Below are positions 33,262 to 44,078 of a stretch of 64,000 nucleotides of DNA, in pieces. This DNA is from Caviibacter abscessus. GTDB lineage: Bacteria > Fusobacteriota > Fusobacteriia > Fusobacteriales > Leptotrichiaceae. The stretch lies in contig NZ_LOQG01000027.1 of NCBI RefSeq assembly GCF_001517835.1, forward strand, positions 96,568 through 160,567, given 5' to 3'. The position numbers were made by a program, and so were the translations under genes. Below the pieces are notes generated by a model. That model was not told where the DNA came from, did no database searches, and was given only the letters and a program-made list of their open reading frames with translations. Each line of letters opens with the position of its first letter. The first letter of the stretch is position 1.

Positions 33262-35430
33262 ATGATAACTTTTAATGAAAAAAATAAGATATTTCATATA
33301 TATAATAACGATATTTCATACATTTTAAAAATACTTAAAAATGGAGAAATAGGTTCTCTTTATTTTGGTAAAAGAATAAATGAAAATGATTTTGAATATA
33401 TGTATAAAGAATATGTTGCATTTCCAATAACTAATACTTTTGAAAATTTTGAAAATGGTTTTTATTTAGATACTTTATTAAGAGAATATCCTGATTTTGG
33501 TACAGGAGATTATAGAATGCCTGCATATGAAATTATGTATGGTGCAGGTAATACTATAGTTGAATTTGAATATGAATCACATGAAATTTTAGATGGATAT
33601 GTTGGAACTGAAAATTTCCCACATTTAAAAGCAAAAGAAGCAAAAACTTTGCTTATACATTTAAAAGATAAAAAAATAAATACAAGTATAACTTTAAAAT
33701 ATACTATATTTAATGACTTTGCAGGTATTATTAGAAATGTAGATATAAATGGCACTGATATACAAATTAATAAAGCTCTTTCTATGAACTTAGACTTAAA
33801 TAGTGCAGATTATGAACTTATACAACTTAGTGGATTTTGGGGAAGAGAAGCGTCGTATATAAGAACAGAGTTAGTTAGAGGAATAAAAAAGATAAACTCA
33901 ACAAGAGGTACAAGCAGTGCTACAAATAATCCTTTTATAGCTCTTGCAAGAAAAAATGCTGATTTTAACACAGGAGAAATGATAGGATTTAATTTAATTT
34001 ATTCAGGAAATTTTGAGGCAAATGTAGAAGTTAGCCCACAAAATATAACAAGAATTAATATGGGAATAAATTCTGAAACTTTTACTAAAATAGATAAATT
34101 TACCTCTCCTGAAGTGCTTATTGTTTATTCTGATAAAGGGCTTAACAAATTATCTCAAACGTATCATGATATATACAGAAAATATTTATTACCTAAAAAA
34201 GAAAATCTAGTTTTACTTAATAATTGGGAAGGTACATACTTTGATTTTGATGAAAGTAAATTAATTTCAATGATAATTGAATCTAAAAAACTTGGAATTG
34301 ATTTATTTGTCTTAGACGATGGTTGGTTTGGAAATAGAAATAGCGATAAATCAGGTCTTGGAGATTGGTTTGTAAACAAAGAAAAACTTCCTAATGGTTT
34401 AAAACCTTTGTGGACAAAAACAAAAGAATTAGGAATGAAATTTGGTATATGGATAGAACCTGAAATGGTAAATCCTGACAGTAAATTATATAAAGAACAT
34501 CCTGAATACATTATTCATACTTCGGGTAGAAAAAATCATATGGGTAGAAATCAATATAATTTAGATTTTTCTCGTGATGAAGTAGTTGAAAATGTATATA
34601 AACAATTAGAAAAAATATTAGACGAAAATGAAATAGACTATATAAAGTGGGATATGAACAAGTGCATTACAGGAGTTGAAAACATGCAAAATTATCCTAA
34701 ATATGTAGAAAATCTGTATAAGTTAATGCAAAGAATAAGAGAAAAGTATCAAAATATTTTAATAGAAGGTTGTGCAAGCGGTGGGAATAGATTTGACGCA
34801 GGAATCTTAAATTATTGTCCTCAGATTTGGGGTAGCGATAATACAGATGCTGGATTTAGGCTTGATATACAATTTGGACTTTCCATACCTTATCCAATAT
34901 CTACTATAGGTTCGCATGTTTCGGATATACCTAATCATCAAAGCGGTAGAAATATAGACTTAGAGTTTAGAAGAAATGTTGCAATGTTTGGTACGTATGG
35001 ATATGAATTAAATCCATTATCTTTATCTGATGAAGATAAAGAGTTTATTAAAAAGGATATTAATTTATTTAAAGAAAATGCTAATTTAATATCAACAGGA
35101 GATTTATACAGAATTATTCATAATGATGAAGTAAGTGCTTTTAATATCGTAAGTAAAGATAAGAAAAAAGCTATATTAGCATATTTTAAGAGAAAAGTTA
35201 AAGTATGTGAAGAATTAATAAGAATACCGGTACTGGGACTTAAACCAGATACAAAATATACTGTAAATAGAATTTTAAAAACAAGAGAAAAAGAAAAAAT
35301 CGGAGAGTTTACAGGAGATTTTATTGAAAAGTTTGGAATATTTATGGAACACAAGTTTAGTGGTTCTATTGATAAAGAAGGCAAAATATATTCTGATTTT
35401 GATAGTGATATATATCTAATTGAAAGTTGA
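33262..35430 (+). CDS. Alpha-galactosidase, glycoside hydrolase family 36
   Basis: The 722-residue enzyme has the GH36 layout: an N-terminal beta-sandwich (about 1-310), a catalytic barrel (about 320-630) and a C-terminal beta domain. Clear motifs are LDDGWFGNR, GIWIEPEMVNPDS, nucleophile D464 in IKWDMNK, EGCASGGNRFD and acid/base D526 in WGSDNTDA. There is no signal peptide, so it acts in the cytoplasm on imported alpha-1,6-galactosides. AGGAGG precedes the ATG. It is the last gene of the operon; a terminator follows. Confidence 0.96.
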   Translation: MITFNEKNKIFHIYNNDISYILKILKNGEIGSLYFGKRINENDFEYMYKEYVAFPITNTFENFENGFYLDTLLREYPDFGTGDYRMPAYEIMYGAGNTIVEFEYESHEILDGYVGTENFPHLKAKEAKTLLIHLKDKKINTSITLKYTIFNDFAGIIRNVDINGTDIQINKALSMNLDLNSADYELIQLSGFWGREASYIRTELVRGIKKINSTRGTSSATNNPFIALARKNADFNTGEMIGFNLIYSGNFEANVEVSPQNITRINMGINSETFTKIDKFTSPEVLIVYSDKGLNKLSQTYHDIYRKYLLPKKENLVLLNNWEGTYFDFDESKLISMIIESKKLGIDLFVLDDGWFGNRNSDKSGLGDWFVNKEKLPNGLKPLWTKTKELGMKFGIWIEPEMVNPDSKLYKEHPEYIIHTSGRKNHMGRNQYNLDFSRDEVVENVYKQLEKILDENEIDYIKWDMNKCITGVENMQNYPKYVENLYKLMQRIREKYQNILIEGCASGGNRFDAGILNYCPQIWGSDNTDAGFRLDIQFGLSIPYPISTIGSHVSDIPNHQSGRNIDLEFRRNVAMFGTYGYELNPLSLSDEDKEFIKKDINLFKENANLISTGDLYRIIHNDEVSAFNIVSKDKKKAILAYFKRKVKVCEELIRIPVLGLKPDTKYTVNRILKTREKEKIGEFTGDFIEKFGIFMEHKFSGSIDKEGKIYSDFDSDIYLIES

Positions 35431-35436
35431 TAAATT

Positions 35437-35471
35437 ATGTACCTGATAACAATAGTTGCAGGTACATTTTT
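35437..35471 (+). terminator. Terminator after the alpha-galactosidase gene
   Basis: ATGTACCTG (35437-35445) pairs perfectly with CAGGTACAT (35459-35467) around a 13-base loop. TTTT follows. Confidence 0.8.
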
Positions 35472-35563
35472 ATTATATAAAAATGTCACGGTAGATACAT
35501 TATAAACCAAGTATAAATCAAAGTTATATTGGCATATTAAGTTTGTATTTTAAGGTCATTCTA

Positions 35564-35572
35564 TGCTATAAT
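35564..35572 (+). promoter_or_regulatory. Extended -10 promoter of tex
   Basis: TGCTATAAT (TGn plus TATAAT) ends 35 bases before the GTG start of tex. TTGTAT lies 18 bases upstream of TATAAT as a weak -35. It likely drives the following housekeeping run. Confidence 0.55.
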
Positions 35573-35607
35573 GTCAAGAAGAAGTTATACATTTAAGGAG
35601 TAATATA

Positions 35608-37890
35608 GTGGAAAAATTATTACAACAAGTTTGCCAAGAACTTAACAAACCTTTTAAAAGTGTTGAGAACACAATAAATTTATATCTTGACGGAGCAACA
35701 GTTCCGTTTATAGCTCGTTATAGAAAAGAAGCAACAGGAGGGTTTAGTGAAGAAGAAATTAGAAATATAATTGATGTCTTTACTTACGCACAAAATCTTG
35801 AAAAAAGAAAAGAAGAAGTTATTCGTTTAATTGAAGAGCAAGGAAAACTTACTCCTGAATTGAAAAAGAGCATAGAAGAAGCAACAAAACTACAAAAAGT
35901 AGAAGATATATATTTGCCATATAAGAAAAAGAAAAAAACAAAAGCTGATATAGCTATAGAAAAAGGTCTTGAACCGTTAGCTGATTTAATATTAAGTGGA
36001 ATAACAAAAGAACAGTTAAATGTAAAAGCAAATGAGTTTATAACTGAAGAAGTTTTAAACATAGAAGAAGCAATAGATGGAGCATATTTAATACTTGCTC
36101 AAAAAATATCAGAAGATGTTAAAATTAGAGAATATTTAAGAGATTATTTATTAAAAAATGGAATAATAATTTCAAATGTAATTGAAAAAAACAAAGAAAA
36201 TGATGAAAAATTAGTCTATCAGGATTACTATAACTTAACAACTGCGATAAACTCTGTTCCTGCTCATAGAGTGCTAGCATTAAATCGTGGAGAAAAAGAA
36301 AAAATATTAAAGGTATCTTTAGCTTTTGAAGATGAAAATACAGCTAAGGTACAAAGATATATATATGACCATAGCTTTGAAAAAGTAAGTAATACTTTGG
36401 AAGAAGAACTTATGGCAGTAGTAGTTGATAGTTACACAAGACTTTTATTTCCTTCAATAGAAAATGAAGTAAGAAATATACTTAAAGAAAATTCAGAAGT
36501 AGAAGCTATAGGAATATTTTCAAAAAATTTAGAAGCATTATTACTACAACCGCCATTATACAAAAAAACTATATTAGGTCTTGACCCTGGAATAAGAACT
36601 GGTTGTAAATTAGCTGTTATATCAAAAGAAGGTTTCTTTATTGAATCTGACGTGATTTATCCTGTAAAAGGGGCACATAATGAATCAATGCTTCAAAAAT
36701 CAAAAGAAAAATTACTTAAATATATTGATAAATATAATGTAGATATAATAGCAATAGGAAATGGAACAGCTTCAAGAGAAACAGAAGCTTTTGTTGCTGA
36801 AAATATAAAAGGATTAGATTGTAAATATGTAATTGTAAATGAAGCTGGAGCTTCAGTTTATTCTGCATCAAAACTTGCAGCAGAAGAATTTCCTGATTTA
36901 GATGTAACTGTAAGAGGAACAATATCAATAGCAAGAAGAATACAAGATCCTTTATCTGAGCTTGTTAAGATAGATCCTAAATCAATAGGTGTAGGGATGT
37001 ATCAACATGATGTAAACCAAAAGAATTTAGAGTTAGAACTTGATAATACTATTGAAAAAATAGTAAACAGAGTTGGTGTAAATGTCAATACGGCATCATT
37101 TGCTCTATTAAGTTTTGTATCTGGGGTTAAAAAGAATATAGCTAAAAATATTGTAGATTACAGAAAAGAAAATGGAGATTTTAAAGATAGAAAAGAACTT
37201 AAAAAAGTTAAGGGTCTAGGTGCTAAAGTGTTTGAGCAAATGGCAGGATTTATTGTTGTTCCTGAATCAAAAAATCCGTTTGATAATACAATAATTCACC
37301 CAGAATCATATCCGATAGCTGAAAAAATATTAGAATTTGTAGATGCTAATGAAAAAGACTTTTTATCAGATTATGAATCAATAAGAGAAAAACTTAAAAA
37401 TTTAGGGGAATCTGCAATAATTTCTAAAATGAGTGAATACGGTAAGGAAACTGTAAAAGATATTTATGATGCCCTTATAAAAGATAGAAGAGATCCTCGT
37501 GATGATTATGAAACACCTTTATTAAAATCTGACATACTTACAATAAATGATTTACAAAAAGGAATGATGCTTGAAGGAACTGTAAGAAATGTTGCTAAAT
37601 TTGGAGTTTTTGTTGATATAGGTTTAAAAAATGATGCAATGATACATATATCTGAATTATCTGATAAATTTATTGATGATCCTACAAAACTGCTTACAGT
37701 AGGGCAAATAATAAAGGTTAGAGTTTTAGATATTGATATACAAAGACAAAGGGTAGCGTTAACAATGAAAAATGGAAATGCTCCAAAAGTACAAAATAAA
37801 AACAAAAATAAGAAAAAAGACTATGAAGCTATGAAAATGAAAAAAATAGAAGAAAAATTAATAGCTAAAGGTTGGAAAATAAAAAAATAA
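35608..37890 (+). CDS. tex: Tex-family S1 RNA-binding protein
   Basis: The 760-residue protein follows the Tex order: an N-terminal helical region (PFIARYRKEATGG), a YqgF/RNase-H-like domain (about 325-450: ILGLDPGIRTGCKLAVI), helix-hairpin-helix (about 495-560) and a C-terminal S1 domain (about 650-720: GMMLEGTVRNVAKFGVFVDIGLKNDAMIHISE). Tex is a transcription-associated RNA-binding factor. The start is GTG at 35608 with AAGGAG upstream. It ends 17 bases before ileS. Confidence 0.95.
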   Translation: MEKLLQQVCQELNKPFKSVENTINLYLDGATVPFIARYRKEATGGFSEEEIRNIIDVFTYAQNLEKRKEEVIRLIEEQGKLTPELKKSIEEATKLQKVEDIYLPYKKKKKTKADIAIEKGLEPLADLILSGITKEQLNVKANEFITEEVLNIEEAIDGAYLILAQKISEDVKIREYLRDYLLKNGIIISNVIEKNKENDEKLVYQDYYNLTTAINSVPAHRVLALNRGEKEKILKVSLAFEDENTAKVQRYIYDHSFEKVSNTLEEELMAVVVDSYTRLLFPSIENEVRNILKENSEVEAIGIFSKNLEALLLQPPLYKKTILGLDPGIRTGCKLAVISKEGFFIESDVIYPVKGAHNESMLQKSKEKLLKYIDKYNVDIIAIGNGTASRETEAFVAENIKGLDCKYVIVNEAGASVYSASKLAAEEFPDLDVTVRGTISIARRIQDPLSELVKIDPKSIGVGMYQHDVNQKNLELELDNTIEKIVNRVGVNVNTASFALLSFVSGVKKNIAKNIVDYRKENGDFKDRKELKKVKGLGAKVFEQMAGFIVVPESKNPFDNTIIHPESYPIAEKILEFVDANEKDFLSDYESIREKLKNLGESAIISKMSEYGKETVKDIYDALIKDRRDPRDDYETPLLKSDILTINDLQKGMMLEGTVRNVAKFGVFVDIGLKNDAMIHISELSDKFIDDPTKLLTVGQIIKVRVLDIDIQRQRVALTMKNGNAPKVQNKNKNKKKDYEAMKMKKIEEKLIAKGWKIKK

Positions 37891-37907
37891 AAAGGGGTAT
37901 AAAATAT

Positions 37908-40703
37908 ATGGCATTAGACTACGCAAAAACACTTAACTTGCCAAAAACAAGTTTTAAAATGAAAGCCAATCTTCCACAAAAAGAAGTATTAATGATTAAA
38001 GATTGGAATAAAATGAACTTATATGAAAGTTTAAATGATAATAATAAACCTGTATATTTTTTACATGATGGACCTCCATATGCAAATGGTAATATCCATA
38101 TGGGGCATGCATTAAATAAAGTTTTAAAAGATATAATTTTAAAATATAAAAGATTAAGAGGATATAATGCTCCATATATTCCAGGTTGGGATACTCATGG
38201 TTTACCTATTGAATGGAAAATTATTCAAGAAATGGGTGACAAAGTAGCAAATATGTCAACTCTTGATTTAAGAAGAGAGTGTAAAAAATATGCATTAAAA
38301 CATGTTGAAAAACAAAAACAAGACTTTATAAGACTAGGTATACTTGGAGAATGGAATAATCCATATATTACTTTAAATCCTGAATTTGAAGCGGAAGAAT
38401 TAAGAGTATTTAAACAAATATATGAAAATGGATATATATTTAAAGGACTTAAACCAGTTTATTGGTCTCCAACAACTGAAACTGCACTTGCAGAAGCTGA
38501 AATAGAATATAAAGATGTAACATCAACATCTATATATGTTAAAATGCAACTTCAAGAAGATGCATTGGAAAAAATTGGTGTAGATGAAGCAAGTATAGTA
38601 ATATGGACTACAACACCTTGGACTATTCCTTCAAATATGGGTATTTCGCTTAATAAAGAATTTGAATATGGATTATATGAAACAGAAAAAGGAAATTTAA
38701 TTGTTGCGATTGAACTTGCAAATCAAGCATTTTCAAAAATGGAGTTACAAGCAACATTAATAAAAAAAGTAAATGTAGAAGATTTAGATAAGACACATTA
38801 TAAGCACCCTATATTTGACAGATTAGGCTTAATAATGCTTGGAGATCATGTAACTCTTGATGCAGGTACAGGTTGTGTTCATACAGCTCCTGGACATGGA
38901 GATGTTGACTTTATAATCGGTAAAAAATATGGTCTAGAAATACTTGTTGGTGTTGACGGTAAAGGTCATATGACTGAAAAAACAGGAAAATATGCAGGTT
39001 TATTTTATAAAAAAGCAGATAAAATGATTATAGAAGATATGATTGAATCAGGTCATATACTAAAATCTGAAAGTATAACTCACTCTTATCCACACGATTG
39101 GAGAAGTAAGAAGCCTATAATTTTCAGAGCAACAGAACAATGGTTTATAAACATATCAAAAAGTGATATTAGAGAAAAGGCTTTAAAAGCACTAGAAGAA
39201 GTAGTGTTTTATCCTGAATGGGGAAGAAATAGAATAAATGCCATGGTTGAAACAAGACCGGATTGGACTATATCAAGACAAAGAGTTTGGGGAGTACCTA
39301 TACCAATTTTCTATAATTCAAAAGATGAGGTTATATATCAACCTGAAATTATGGATAGAGTAATAGAATTAGTTGAAAAAGAAGGAACTGATATATGGTG
39401 GAAGTATTCTGCACAAGAAATTATAGGTCAAGAATTACTTGTTAAATTTGGTCTTGAAAATGAACAAATAAGAAAAGAAAACAGTATTCTTGATGTATGG
39501 TTTGATTCAGGAGTTTCACATAGATCAGTTGTAATACCAAGAGGTTATGAAAGACCAGTAGATCTTTATCTTGAAGGTTCAGATCAACATAGAGGTTGGT
39601 TCCAATCATCACTTATGACTTCAATAGCAAGTACAAAAGATAAACCATATAAAAGAATATTAACTCATGGATTTGTAAATGATGGTAGCGGAAGAAAAAT
39701 GAGTAAATCACTTGGCAATGTTGTTGTTCCTAATGAAATCATTGAAAAATATGGAGCAGATATTCTAAGACTTTGGGTATCATCTGTAGATTATAGAGAA
39801 GATGTAAGATTATCTGAGGACATATTAAACAGAATGTCTGATTCATATAGAAAGATAAGAAATACATCAAGATATCTTTTAGGTAATATATCAGATTTTG
39901 ATTATACAACTGGAAAAGTTAAATATGAAGACATGGAAGAAATTGATAAATGGGCTATGGGAAGGCTTGAAAAATTAAAATCAAGAGTTGAACATTTATA
40001 TGACAATTTTGAATTTTATACATTATTCCAAGAAATAACAAACTTTTGTATAACAGATATGTCAGCATTTTATTTAGATATAATAAAAGATAGATTATAT
40101 TGTGAATATAAAACATCACAAAAGAGAAGATCTGCACAAACTGTATTAGTTGAAATATTACAAGTTTTAGTACGTGTAATATCTCCTGTATTATCATTTA
40201 CAGCTGAAGAAATTTGGGATAAAATACCTGAAAATATTAAAGAAACTCAAAGTGTTCACCTAGCTTCTTGGGTTGATTTACACCCTGAATATATAGATGA
40301 AGAACTTTCAAAAAAATGGGAAAAAATATCTCATCTTAGAAGAGAAATAAACAAAAAAATAGAAGAGAAAAGACAAAGTGGAGAAATAGGATTATCTCTT
40401 GATGCTCGTGTAATTTTAAATATACAAAATGAAGACTATATGTTTATAAAACAATACAGTATGTGGGATACAGCAGATATGTTTCTTGTATCACAAGTAG
40501 TATACTGTGATGAAGAGCTAGAAAGCACTGAAATATCAGGTATAAGTGTAAAAGTAGTTAAAGCACTTGGTAAAAAGTGTGAAAGATGTTGGAAATACAG
40601 TGAAGATATAGTTGAAAATGAATTTGGTCAAGTAACACCAAGAGATATGGAAGTACTAAGACTTATGAAAGAAAATGGAGAATTAAATGAAGAGCAAGAG
40701 TAA
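37908..40703 (+). CDS. ileS: Isoleucyl-tRNA synthetase
   Basis: The 931-residue class I synthetase has HMGH at 64-67, an editing domain in the middle (TTPWTIPSNMG), WFDSGVSHRSV, and KMSKS at 597-601. The ATG at 37908 has AAAGGGG upstream and gives the usual MALDYAKTLNLPKTSFKM start. A longer in-frame start would lie inside tex. The C-terminal zinc module has the first cysteine pair (C891, C894 in KCERCWKYSE), but the expected second pair is missing and the tail reads TPRDMEVLRLMKENGE. It overlaps lspA by 17 bases. Confidence 0.96.
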   Translation: MALDYAKTLNLPKTSFKMKANLPQKEVLMIKDWNKMNLYESLNDNNKPVYFLHDGPPYANGNIHMGHALNKVLKDIILKYKRLRGYNAPYIPGWDTHGLPIEWKIIQEMGDKVANMSTLDLRRECKKYALKHVEKQKQDFIRLGILGEWNNPYITLNPEFEAEELRVFKQIYENGYIFKGLKPVYWSPTTETALAEAEIEYKDVTSTSIYVKMQLQEDALEKIGVDEASIVIWTTTPWTIPSNMGISLNKEFEYGLYETEKGNLIVAIELANQAFSKMELQATLIKKVNVEDLDKTHYKHPIFDRLGLIMLGDHVTLDAGTGCVHTAPGHGDVDFIIGKKYGLEILVGVDGKGHMTEKTGKYAGLFYKKADKMIIEDMIESGHILKSESITHSYPHDWRSKKPIIFRATEQWFINISKSDIREKALKALEEVVFYPEWGRNRINAMVETRPDWTISRQRVWGVPIPIFYNSKDEVIYQPEIMDRVIELVEKEGTDIWWKYSAQEIIGQELLVKFGLENEQIRKENSILDVWFDSGVSHRSVVIPRGYERPVDLYLEGSDQHRGWFQSSLMTSIASTKDKPYKRILTHGFVNDGSGRKMSKSLGNVVVPNEIIEKYGADILRLWVSSVDYREDVRLSEDILNRMSDSYRKIRNTSRYLLGNISDFDYTTGKVKYEDMEEIDKWAMGRLEKLKSRVEHLYDNFEFYTLFQEITNFCITDMSAFYLDIIKDRLYCEYKTSQKRRSAQTVLVEILQVLVRVISPVLSFTAEEIWDKIPENIKETQSVHLASWVDLHPEYIDEELSKKWEKISHLRREINKKIEEKRQSGEIGLSLDARVILNIQNEDYMFIKQYSMWDTADMFLVSQVVYCDEELESTEISGISVKVVKALGKKCERCWKYSEDIVENEFGQVTPRDMEVLRLMKENGELNEEQE

Positions 40704-41184
40704 AGAAAGCGGTTCATCTCTAACACTATACATAATAATTATTATACTTTTAACATTAATAGATCAATTATCAAAACATATTATGTATATTTTATCAAAA
40801 GGAGTTCAAGGATATTCACTAAAAATTTTTGGAGAATTTTTAAGATTTACTTATGTTGAAAATCATGGTGGAATATTTGGAGTATTTCAAGGTCATATAA
40901 AGGCATTTACATTTATAAGTACCTTATTAATAATATATTTTGCAATGACAGAACTTAAAAACTTTGGTAAATATAACTCAAGCACAAAACTTGCTGCAAG
41001 CTTTTTAATAGCCGGAGCTGCCGGAAATATGATTGATAGATTTTTTAGAGGCTATGTAATAGATATGATAGATTTTAGAACTATATGGTCTTTTGTATTT
41101 AATATAGCAGATATGTATATTCATATAGGTGTATATATACTAATCTTTATATACATCTTTAAAAAAGGAGAATTTAGAAAATGA
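40687..41184 (+). CDS. lspA: Lipoprotein signal peptidase (signal peptidase II)
   Basis: The 165-residue inner-membrane aspartyl protease has four hydrophobic segments and the catalytic aspartates in AAGNMIDRF and VFNIADMYI. The [11 protein letters not shown] motif is typical. It removes signal peptides from diacylglyceryl-lipoproteins such as those encoded at 30302 and 46412. It begins inside the end of ileS, a common neighbour pair, and overlaps glyQ by 4 bases. Confidence 0.95.
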   Translation: MKSKSKESGSSLTLYIIIIILLTLIDQLSKHIMYILSKGVQGYSLKIFGEFLRFTYVENHGGIFGVFQGHIKAFTFISTLLIIYFAMTELKNFGKYNSSTKLAASFLIAGAAGNMIDRFFRGYVIDMIDFRTIWSFVFNIADMYIHIGVYILIFIYIFKKGEFRK

Positions 41185-42059
41185 CTTTTCAAAATATAAT
41201 ACTAACACTTCAAAAATATTGGGAGAAGCAAGGTTGTGTTTTAGGAAATTCATATGATGTTGAGACGGGAGCGGGAACATTTAATCCGGATACGTTTTTG
41301 ATGGCACTTGGTCCTGAACCTTGGAATGTTGCTTATGTTGAACCTTCAAGAAGACCTAAAGATGGAAGATATGGACAAAACCCTAATAGAGTTTATCAGC
41401 ATCATCAATTTCAGGTTATAATGAAACCATCTCCTGAAAATATACAAGAACTTTATTTGAAGAGTTTGGAAGCTCTTGGAATAGATTTAAAAGAGCATGA
41501 TGTAAGATTTGTAGAAGATAACTGGGAATCTCCAACACTTGGAGCTTGGGGACTTGGTTGGGAAGTTTGGCTAGATGGTATGGAAATAACGCAATTTACA
41601 TATTTCCAACAAGTAGGAGGTCTTGAAGTTGAAATTACACCGGTTGAAATAACATATGGTTTGGAAAGAATAGCACTTTATTTACAAAATAAAGATAGTG
41701 TCTATGAACTTGAATGGACTGAAGGTGTAAAATACGGAGAAAGAAGATATCAATACGAATACGAAATGTCAAAATATAGTTTTGAAGTAAGTGACAGTAA
41801 AATGAATTTTACTTTATTTGATATGTATGAAAAAGAAGCAAATAACTGTATAGAGAATAAATTAGTGTTACCTGCATACGATTATGTTTTAAAATGTTCA
41901 CACACATTTAATAATTTGGATGCAAGAGGATCGATAAGTACAACTGAAAGAATGGCATATATACTAAGAGTTAGAGATCTTGCTAAAAAATGTGCAGTTC
42001 TTTTTGTAGAAAATAGAAAAGCTCTAGGATTTCCATTACTAAAAAAAGGAGATAAATAA
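41181..42059 (+). CDS. glyQ: Glycyl-tRNA synthetase alpha subunit
   Basis: The 292-residue class II subunit begins [36 protein letters not shown]. It continues with [17 protein letters not shown] and [15 protein letters not shown], all standard for the alpha2beta2 bacterial type. It carries the amino-acid-activation site. The gene overlaps lspA by 4 bases and glyS follows after one base. Confidence 0.97.
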   Translation: MTFQNIILTLQKYWEKQGCVLGNSYDVETGAGTFNPDTFLMALGPEPWNVAYVEPSRRPKDGRYGQNPNRVYQHHQFQVIMKPSPENIQELYLKSLEALGIDLKEHDVRFVEDNWESPTLGAWGLGWEVWLDGMEITQFTYFQQVGGLEVEITPVEITYGLERIALYLQNKDSVYELEWTEGVKYGERRYQYEYEMSKYSFEVSDSKMNFTLFDMYEKEANNCIENKLVLPAYDYVLKCSHTFNNLDARGSISTTERMAYILRVRDLAKKCAVLFVENRKALGFPLLKKGDK

Positions 42060-42060
42060 A

Positions 42061-44058
42061 ATGAATTTTTTATTTGAATTAGGTCTTGAAGAATTACCTT
42101 CAAGATATGTAGACACAACAGAAAAAGAATTAAAAAATAAAATTTTAGATAAATTAGTATCAAATAAAATTTCATTTGATAATGCTATAAGTTTTAGCAC
42201 TCCTAGAAGAATTGCAATAATAATTAACGGTCTTTGTGAAAAACAAGAAGACATTAAAGAAGTTAAACTTGGACCGTCTCTTTCTGTGGCTATAGTTGAT
42301 GGTAAACCTACAAAAGCATTACTTGGATTTTTAGCATCAAATAAAGTGTCTGAAAATGATTATGAAATAATTGATACTCCGAAAGATAAATATATACAAA
42401 TAACTAAGCATATAAAGGGTAGAGAAACAAAAGAAGTACTTTCAGAAATTTTAAAAGAAAGTATTAAAGAACTTGAATTTGAAAAAGTTATGAAATGGTC
42501 TGATAAACAATTTAGATTTGTAAGACCTATAAAATGGATAGTTTCGATGCTTAATGATAGTGTTATGGATTTTGAGTTTGAAGGTATAAAAGCTTCGAAT
42601 ATAACACGTGGTATGAGAGTTTTCGGAAGTCAAGAAATAGTAATTGATAAAATGGAAAATTATGAAAGTATACTTTTAGAAAATTATGTTATAGCAGATA
42701 GAAATAAAAGAGAAAAAGCATTAATTGAGAGTATAGAAAAAAATTGTAATACTTCAAATGAAAAAACAGTAATATCAAAAAAATTATTAAATGAAGTTGT
42801 AAATTTAGTTGAATATCCATATGCAATAAAAGGGGATTTTGACAGTAAGTATTTGAATTTACCCGAAGAATTAATCACTATAACTATGGAAACACATCAA
42901 AGATATTTTCCTATAAAAACAAATGATGGAAAACTAACTAATCATTTTGTAGTAATTAGAAATGCTCCGGTTTATTCTGAAAAAGTAAAACTTGGAAATG
43001 AGAAAGTAATAGAACCTAGACTTGCAGATTCTAAATTTTTCTTTGATGAAGACTTAAAAGCTGATATGAGAAAATGGAATGAAAAATTACAAAATGTGAT
43101 GTTTCAAAAAGATATGGGAACAATATCAGATAAATTATCAAGAAATAAAAAAATTGCAAGTTATTTAGGAGCAAACAAAGATTGTTTAAGAGCAATAGAA
43201 CTTTGTAAGGCGGATCTTGTTTCAAATGTAATAAATGAAAAAGAATTTACTGGATTACAAGGAATGATGGGTGAAATATATGCAAAAAATAGTGGAGAAA
43301 ACGAAATAGTTTCTAAAGCTATAAGAGAACATTATTTACCAAGATTTCAAGGAGACGATTTACCAAGTAGTATAGAAGGATCTATTGCGTCAATTGCTGA
43401 CAAATTGGATACGGGTATAGGTGCATTTTGTGTGGGCTTAAAACCTACAGGATCAAAAGATCCATATGCAATAAGAAGAGCAATACAAGGTATGGTGTTA
43501 ATTGCCTTAAATGAAAAACTTGATATTAATTATGAAGATTTATCACAAAAAGCATATGAAATATTTAGTGAGAATAAAAAAGTTTTAGTTGACAATGTAT
43601 TAGATGATTTTAATATTTTTGTTAAGCAAAGACTAGAAAAAGTTTTACAAACTGATTATCCAAAAGACTTAATACCATATATTACAGGTGTTGAGAAAAA
43701 CTTTAAAAATATAGTTGAAAAATTAGAAAAACTTAATAAAATTTCAAATACAGTAGAATTTAATGAATTAATAAATTTATTAAAGAGAATGAAAAATATT
43801 ACTAAAGATAGTAATGTAAAAGAGATTAATAAAGATTTATTAAAAGATAATTATGAATTGGCGATGTATGACTTATATGAAAAATTAAAAAATAAGGAAT
43901 TTTCAGATATAGTTGATACACTTATTGAAAATGCTGATGTTATTAATTCATACTTTGATAATGTAAAAATTAATGTTGATGATATCAATGTAAAAAATAA
44001 CAGATTGGCGATATTAAATAATATATTAGAAATTTGTGAGAATGTAATAGCATTATAG
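42061..44058 (+). CDS. glyS: Glycyl-tRNA synthetase beta subunit
   Basis: The 665-residue beta subunit has FELGLEELPSRYVD at the start, the VMKWSDKQFRFVRPIKWI and METHQRYFPIKT segments, and the HD-like ADKLDTGIGAFCVGLKPTGSKDPYAIRRA motif. It binds and positions tRNA-Gly. Length is close to the family's 680-690. Confidence 0.96.
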   Translation: MNFLFELGLEELPSRYVDTTEKELKNKILDKLVSNKISFDNAISFSTPRRIAIIINGLCEKQEDIKEVKLGPSLSVAIVDGKPTKALLGFLASNKVSENDYEIIDTPKDKYIQITKHIKGRETKEVLSEILKESIKELEFEKVMKWSDKQFRFVRPIKWIVSMLNDSVMDFEFEGIKASNITRGMRVFGSQEIVIDKMENYESILLENYVIADRNKREKALIESIEKNCNTSNEKTVISKKLLNEVVNLVEYPYAIKGDFDSKYLNLPEELITITMETHQRYFPIKTNDGKLTNHFVVIRNAPVYSEKVKLGNEKVIEPRLADSKFFFDEDLKADMRKWNEKLQNVMFQKDMGTISDKLSRNKKIASYLGANKDCLRAIELCKADLVSNVINEKEFTGLQGMMGEIYAKNSGENEIVSKAIREHYLPRFQGDDLPSSIEGSIASIADKLDTGIGAFCVGLKPTGSKDPYAIRRAIQGMVLIALNEKLDINYEDLSQKAYEIFSENKKVLVDNVLDDFNIFVKQRLEKVLQTDYPKDLIPYITGVEKNFKNIVEKLEKLNKISNTVEFNELINLLKRMKNITKDSNVKEINKDLLKDNYELAMYDLYEKLKNKEFSDIVDTLIENADVINSYFDNVKINVDDINVKNNRLAILNNILEICENVIAL

Positions 44059-44078
44059 TTAATGGGAGAAGACTAACT

